A DNA stretch of 64,000 bases, taken from contig JAEZGK010000003.1 of NCBI GenBank assembly GCA_023437365.1, positions 62,001-126,000 on the forward strand. Direction: 5' to 3'. The DNA is from Bacillota bacterium (GTDB lineage: Bacteria; Bacillota; Clostridia; Lachnospirales; Lachnospiraceae). Shown piece after piece: positions 62,691 through 64,000 of the stretch. The first letter of the stretch is position 1. Each line of letters starts with the position of its first letter. Made by a program: the position numbers and the translations under genes. The notes below the pieces were generated by a model. The model saw only the letters and a program-made list of their open reading frames with translations. It was not told where the DNA came from and made no database searches.

Positions 62691-62725
62691 TATGTTACAG
62701 GAGATTTTAAATAGGAGGAAGAAAT

Positions 62726-63766
62726 ATGTTAGAGAATCTGGAACGAATTAAAGAACAGTTTGCAGCTGAGCTGAATGCTGCCAATCTGAAGGAGGAGCTG
62801 GAAAGAATCAGAGTAGCTTTCCTTGGTAAAAAGGGGTTGGTTACCGAAGCCCTGAAGGATCTTCGTAATCTTGATGCGGAAGCGAAAAAGATGGCAGGTA
62901 TGCAGGTAAACATGCTGAAGGATGAGATTGAGCAGGCCATAGTAGATTACCAGAAGAAGATGGAGGAAAGGGAATATTTAAGAGAAATCGAGAAGGCAGA
63001 ACGCTACGACTTCTCCATTCCCTCCGACAAACCCATTGGTACTATGCATCCGATTACAATAGTACAGACACAGATTGAGGACATTTTTAAAACCATGGGC
63101 TTCATTATTGAGGATGGACTGGAGATACAGACAGAGTTCAATAATTTCGAGGGTGTAAATATTCCGAAGAACCACCCCGCCAGAGATATGACTGATACGT
63201 ATTATCTGGAAAACGGACAGCTTTTGAAAACCCATACCTCAGCAGCTCAGAATACCATTATGAGAAAATACGGAGCTCCAAAGCCGGGTGAGCATCTGAA
63301 GGTATTATTCCCGGGCAGGTGCTTCCGTAATGAAAATATCGATGCCAGCCATGAGAACACCTTCTTCCAGATGGAAGGAATGATGATCGGTGAGGATATT
63401 TCCATCTCCAATCTGATTTATTTTATGAAGGTACTTTTATCCGAGGTATTCCAGAGAGAAGTAAAGATTCGTCTTCGTCCGGGCTTCTTCCCCTTCGTGG
63501 AACCGGGCTTCGAGCTTGATATCAACTGCGCTATCTGCGGCGGTACCGGCTGTCCTACCTGTAAGCAGTCAGGCTGGCTGGAGCTTCTGCCCTGCGGCAT
63601 GATCCATCCGAACGTACTTCGCCTTGGTGGTATCGATCCCGAGAAGTATACAGGCTTCGCTTTCGGACTCGGCATGACCAGACTGGCGATGATGAAATAC
63701 AACATCAAGGATATCCGCCTCTTCAACGGAGGAAACCTAAAGCAATTAAGACAATTTACGAGATAA
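62726..63766 (+). CDS. pheS: Phenylalanyl-tRNA synthetase alpha subunit
   Basis: A 346-residue class II synthetase subunit. An N-terminal coiled coil (about 1-90) precedes the catalytic domain: HPARDMTDTYYL, LKTHTSAAQNTIM (motif 1 area), FPGRCFRNENIDASHENTFFQMEG (motif 2; core CFRNENIDASHE) and GFAFGLGMTRLAMMKY (motif 3). A CAICGGTGCPTC segment in the catalytic domain is a zinc-site-like feature of many bacterial PheS. ATAGGAGG precedes the ATG. pheT would be expected next, beyond the window. Confidence 0.97.
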   Translation: MLENLERIKEQFAAELNAANLKEELERIRVAFLGKKGLVTEALKDLRNLDAEAKKMAGMQVNMLKDEIEQAIVDYQKKMEEREYLREIEKAERYDFSIPSDKPIGTMHPITIVQTQIEDIFKTMGFIIEDGLEIQTEFNNFEGVNIPKNHPARDMTDTYYLENGQLLKTHTSAAQNTIMRKYGAPKPGEHLKVLFPGRCFRNENIDASHENTFFQMEGMMIGEDISISNLIYFMKVLLSEVFQREVKIRLRPGFFPFVEPGFELDINCAICGGTGCPTCKQSGWLELLPCGMIHPNVLRLGGIDPEKYTGFAFGLGMTRLAMMKYNIKDIRLFNGGNLKQLRQFTR

Positions 63767-63980
63767 GCGGATTAGTACATGAAAGCCAAGGCACTTTCTG
63801 AGCTTGCTCAAGAAAGTGACGTGACTTTCATGTATAGTCGCAACGCGACCGAGAAAACCGAAGGTTTTCGAGGCTAATCCGCTTATCGTACTGCCGTACT
63901 AGTACGAGCAGATGGCCGGATTTGCACGGATAAGCGCAAGCGACCGAGCGTGCGAAAGCACGAGAGGTAATCCGCTTATC
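63764..63980 (+). repeat. Hairpin-rich block directly after pheS
   Basis: The outer arms TAAGCGGATTAG (63764-63775) and CTAATCCGCTTA (63874-63885) enclose TACATGAAAG/CTTTCATGTA, a CACTTTCT...AGAAAGTG hairpin, GTCGCAACGCGAC and GAAAACCGAAGGTTTTC. A second TAATCCGCTTATC follows at 63968-63980. The first arm includes the pheS stop codon. Confidence 0.85.
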
Positions 63981-64000
63981 AGAAGGAATAAACAGACAGC

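Overview
The window looks like the chromosome of a low-to-mid GC, anaerobic, spore-forming member of the Clostridia, most likely Lachnospiraceae. The evidence is a one-chain pyruvate:ferredoxin oxidoreductase, a SpoVB-type flippase, a class 1B dihydroorotate dehydrogenase (PyrD+PyrK), a phenylalanine T-box leader, a PadR/DUF1700/DUF4097/PspC envelope cluster and strong AGGAGG-type ribosome binding sites. It reads as core chromosome. There is no phage, CRISPR array or intact transposon. The interest lies in intergenic structure.

Layout. 1-9.9 kb: secreted GH18 chitinase, pyruvate:ferredoxin oxidoreductase, a small conserved protein, tRNA-Arg(CCG), an EcsC-like protein, two unrecognised proteins and RluF. 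10-16.2 kb: DNA ligase LigA, homoserine O-acetyltransferase MetA, a PAS-GGDEF protein and SpoVB. 16.3-20.1 kb: Rrf2/IscR regulator, cysteine desulfurase IscS, scaffold IscU and tRNA thiolase MnmA, a sulfur-trafficking set under a visible promoter and operator region. 20.2-24.6 kb: PHP phosphatase, RqcH and glutamate dehydrogenase. 24.9-32.2 kb: a copper-type operon (HMA-TauE-cupredoxin fusion, DUF2318 protein, CopA, lipoprotein, two-component system). 32.4-34.7 kb: PadR envelope-stress cluster. 34.9-36.1 kb (reverse): a CheY/CheX-phosphatase pair. 36.4-41.5 kb: ArgS, two unusual AAA-type ATPases and a Nudix-like protein. 41.5-48.2 kb: pyrimidine genes pyrC-pyrF and pyrK-pyrD-pyrE, separated by a reverse cyclophilin and YjbQ. 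48.3-53.5 kb: AraC regulator with two xylose-isomerase-like barrel proteins and two Gfo/Idh/MocA oxidoreductases. 53.5-64 kb: a 37-codon micro-gene, an ABC-F protein, QueA, AmtB with PII, an FAD dehydrogenase and a HAD phosphatase (reverse), and T-box-pheS.

The most interesting structure is non-coding. A hairpin-mosaic repeat of about 100-170 bp occurs three times (43877, 53735, 62588), each time in the same orientation and starting at or within a few bases of the 3' end of an intrinsic terminator. One copy sits between the pheS T-box and its gene. A different hairpin-rich block starts at the pheS stop codon. The amtB leader holds three consecutive intrinsic terminators with an 18-nt exact direct repeat, so mutually exclusive folds are possible. 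gdhA, a second nitrogen gene, has a terminator right after its promoter. Several operator-like repeats (isc, padR, araC) and periodic degenerate repeats upstream of mnmA and queA are also visible. All family calls are from reading motifs; no database search was run.
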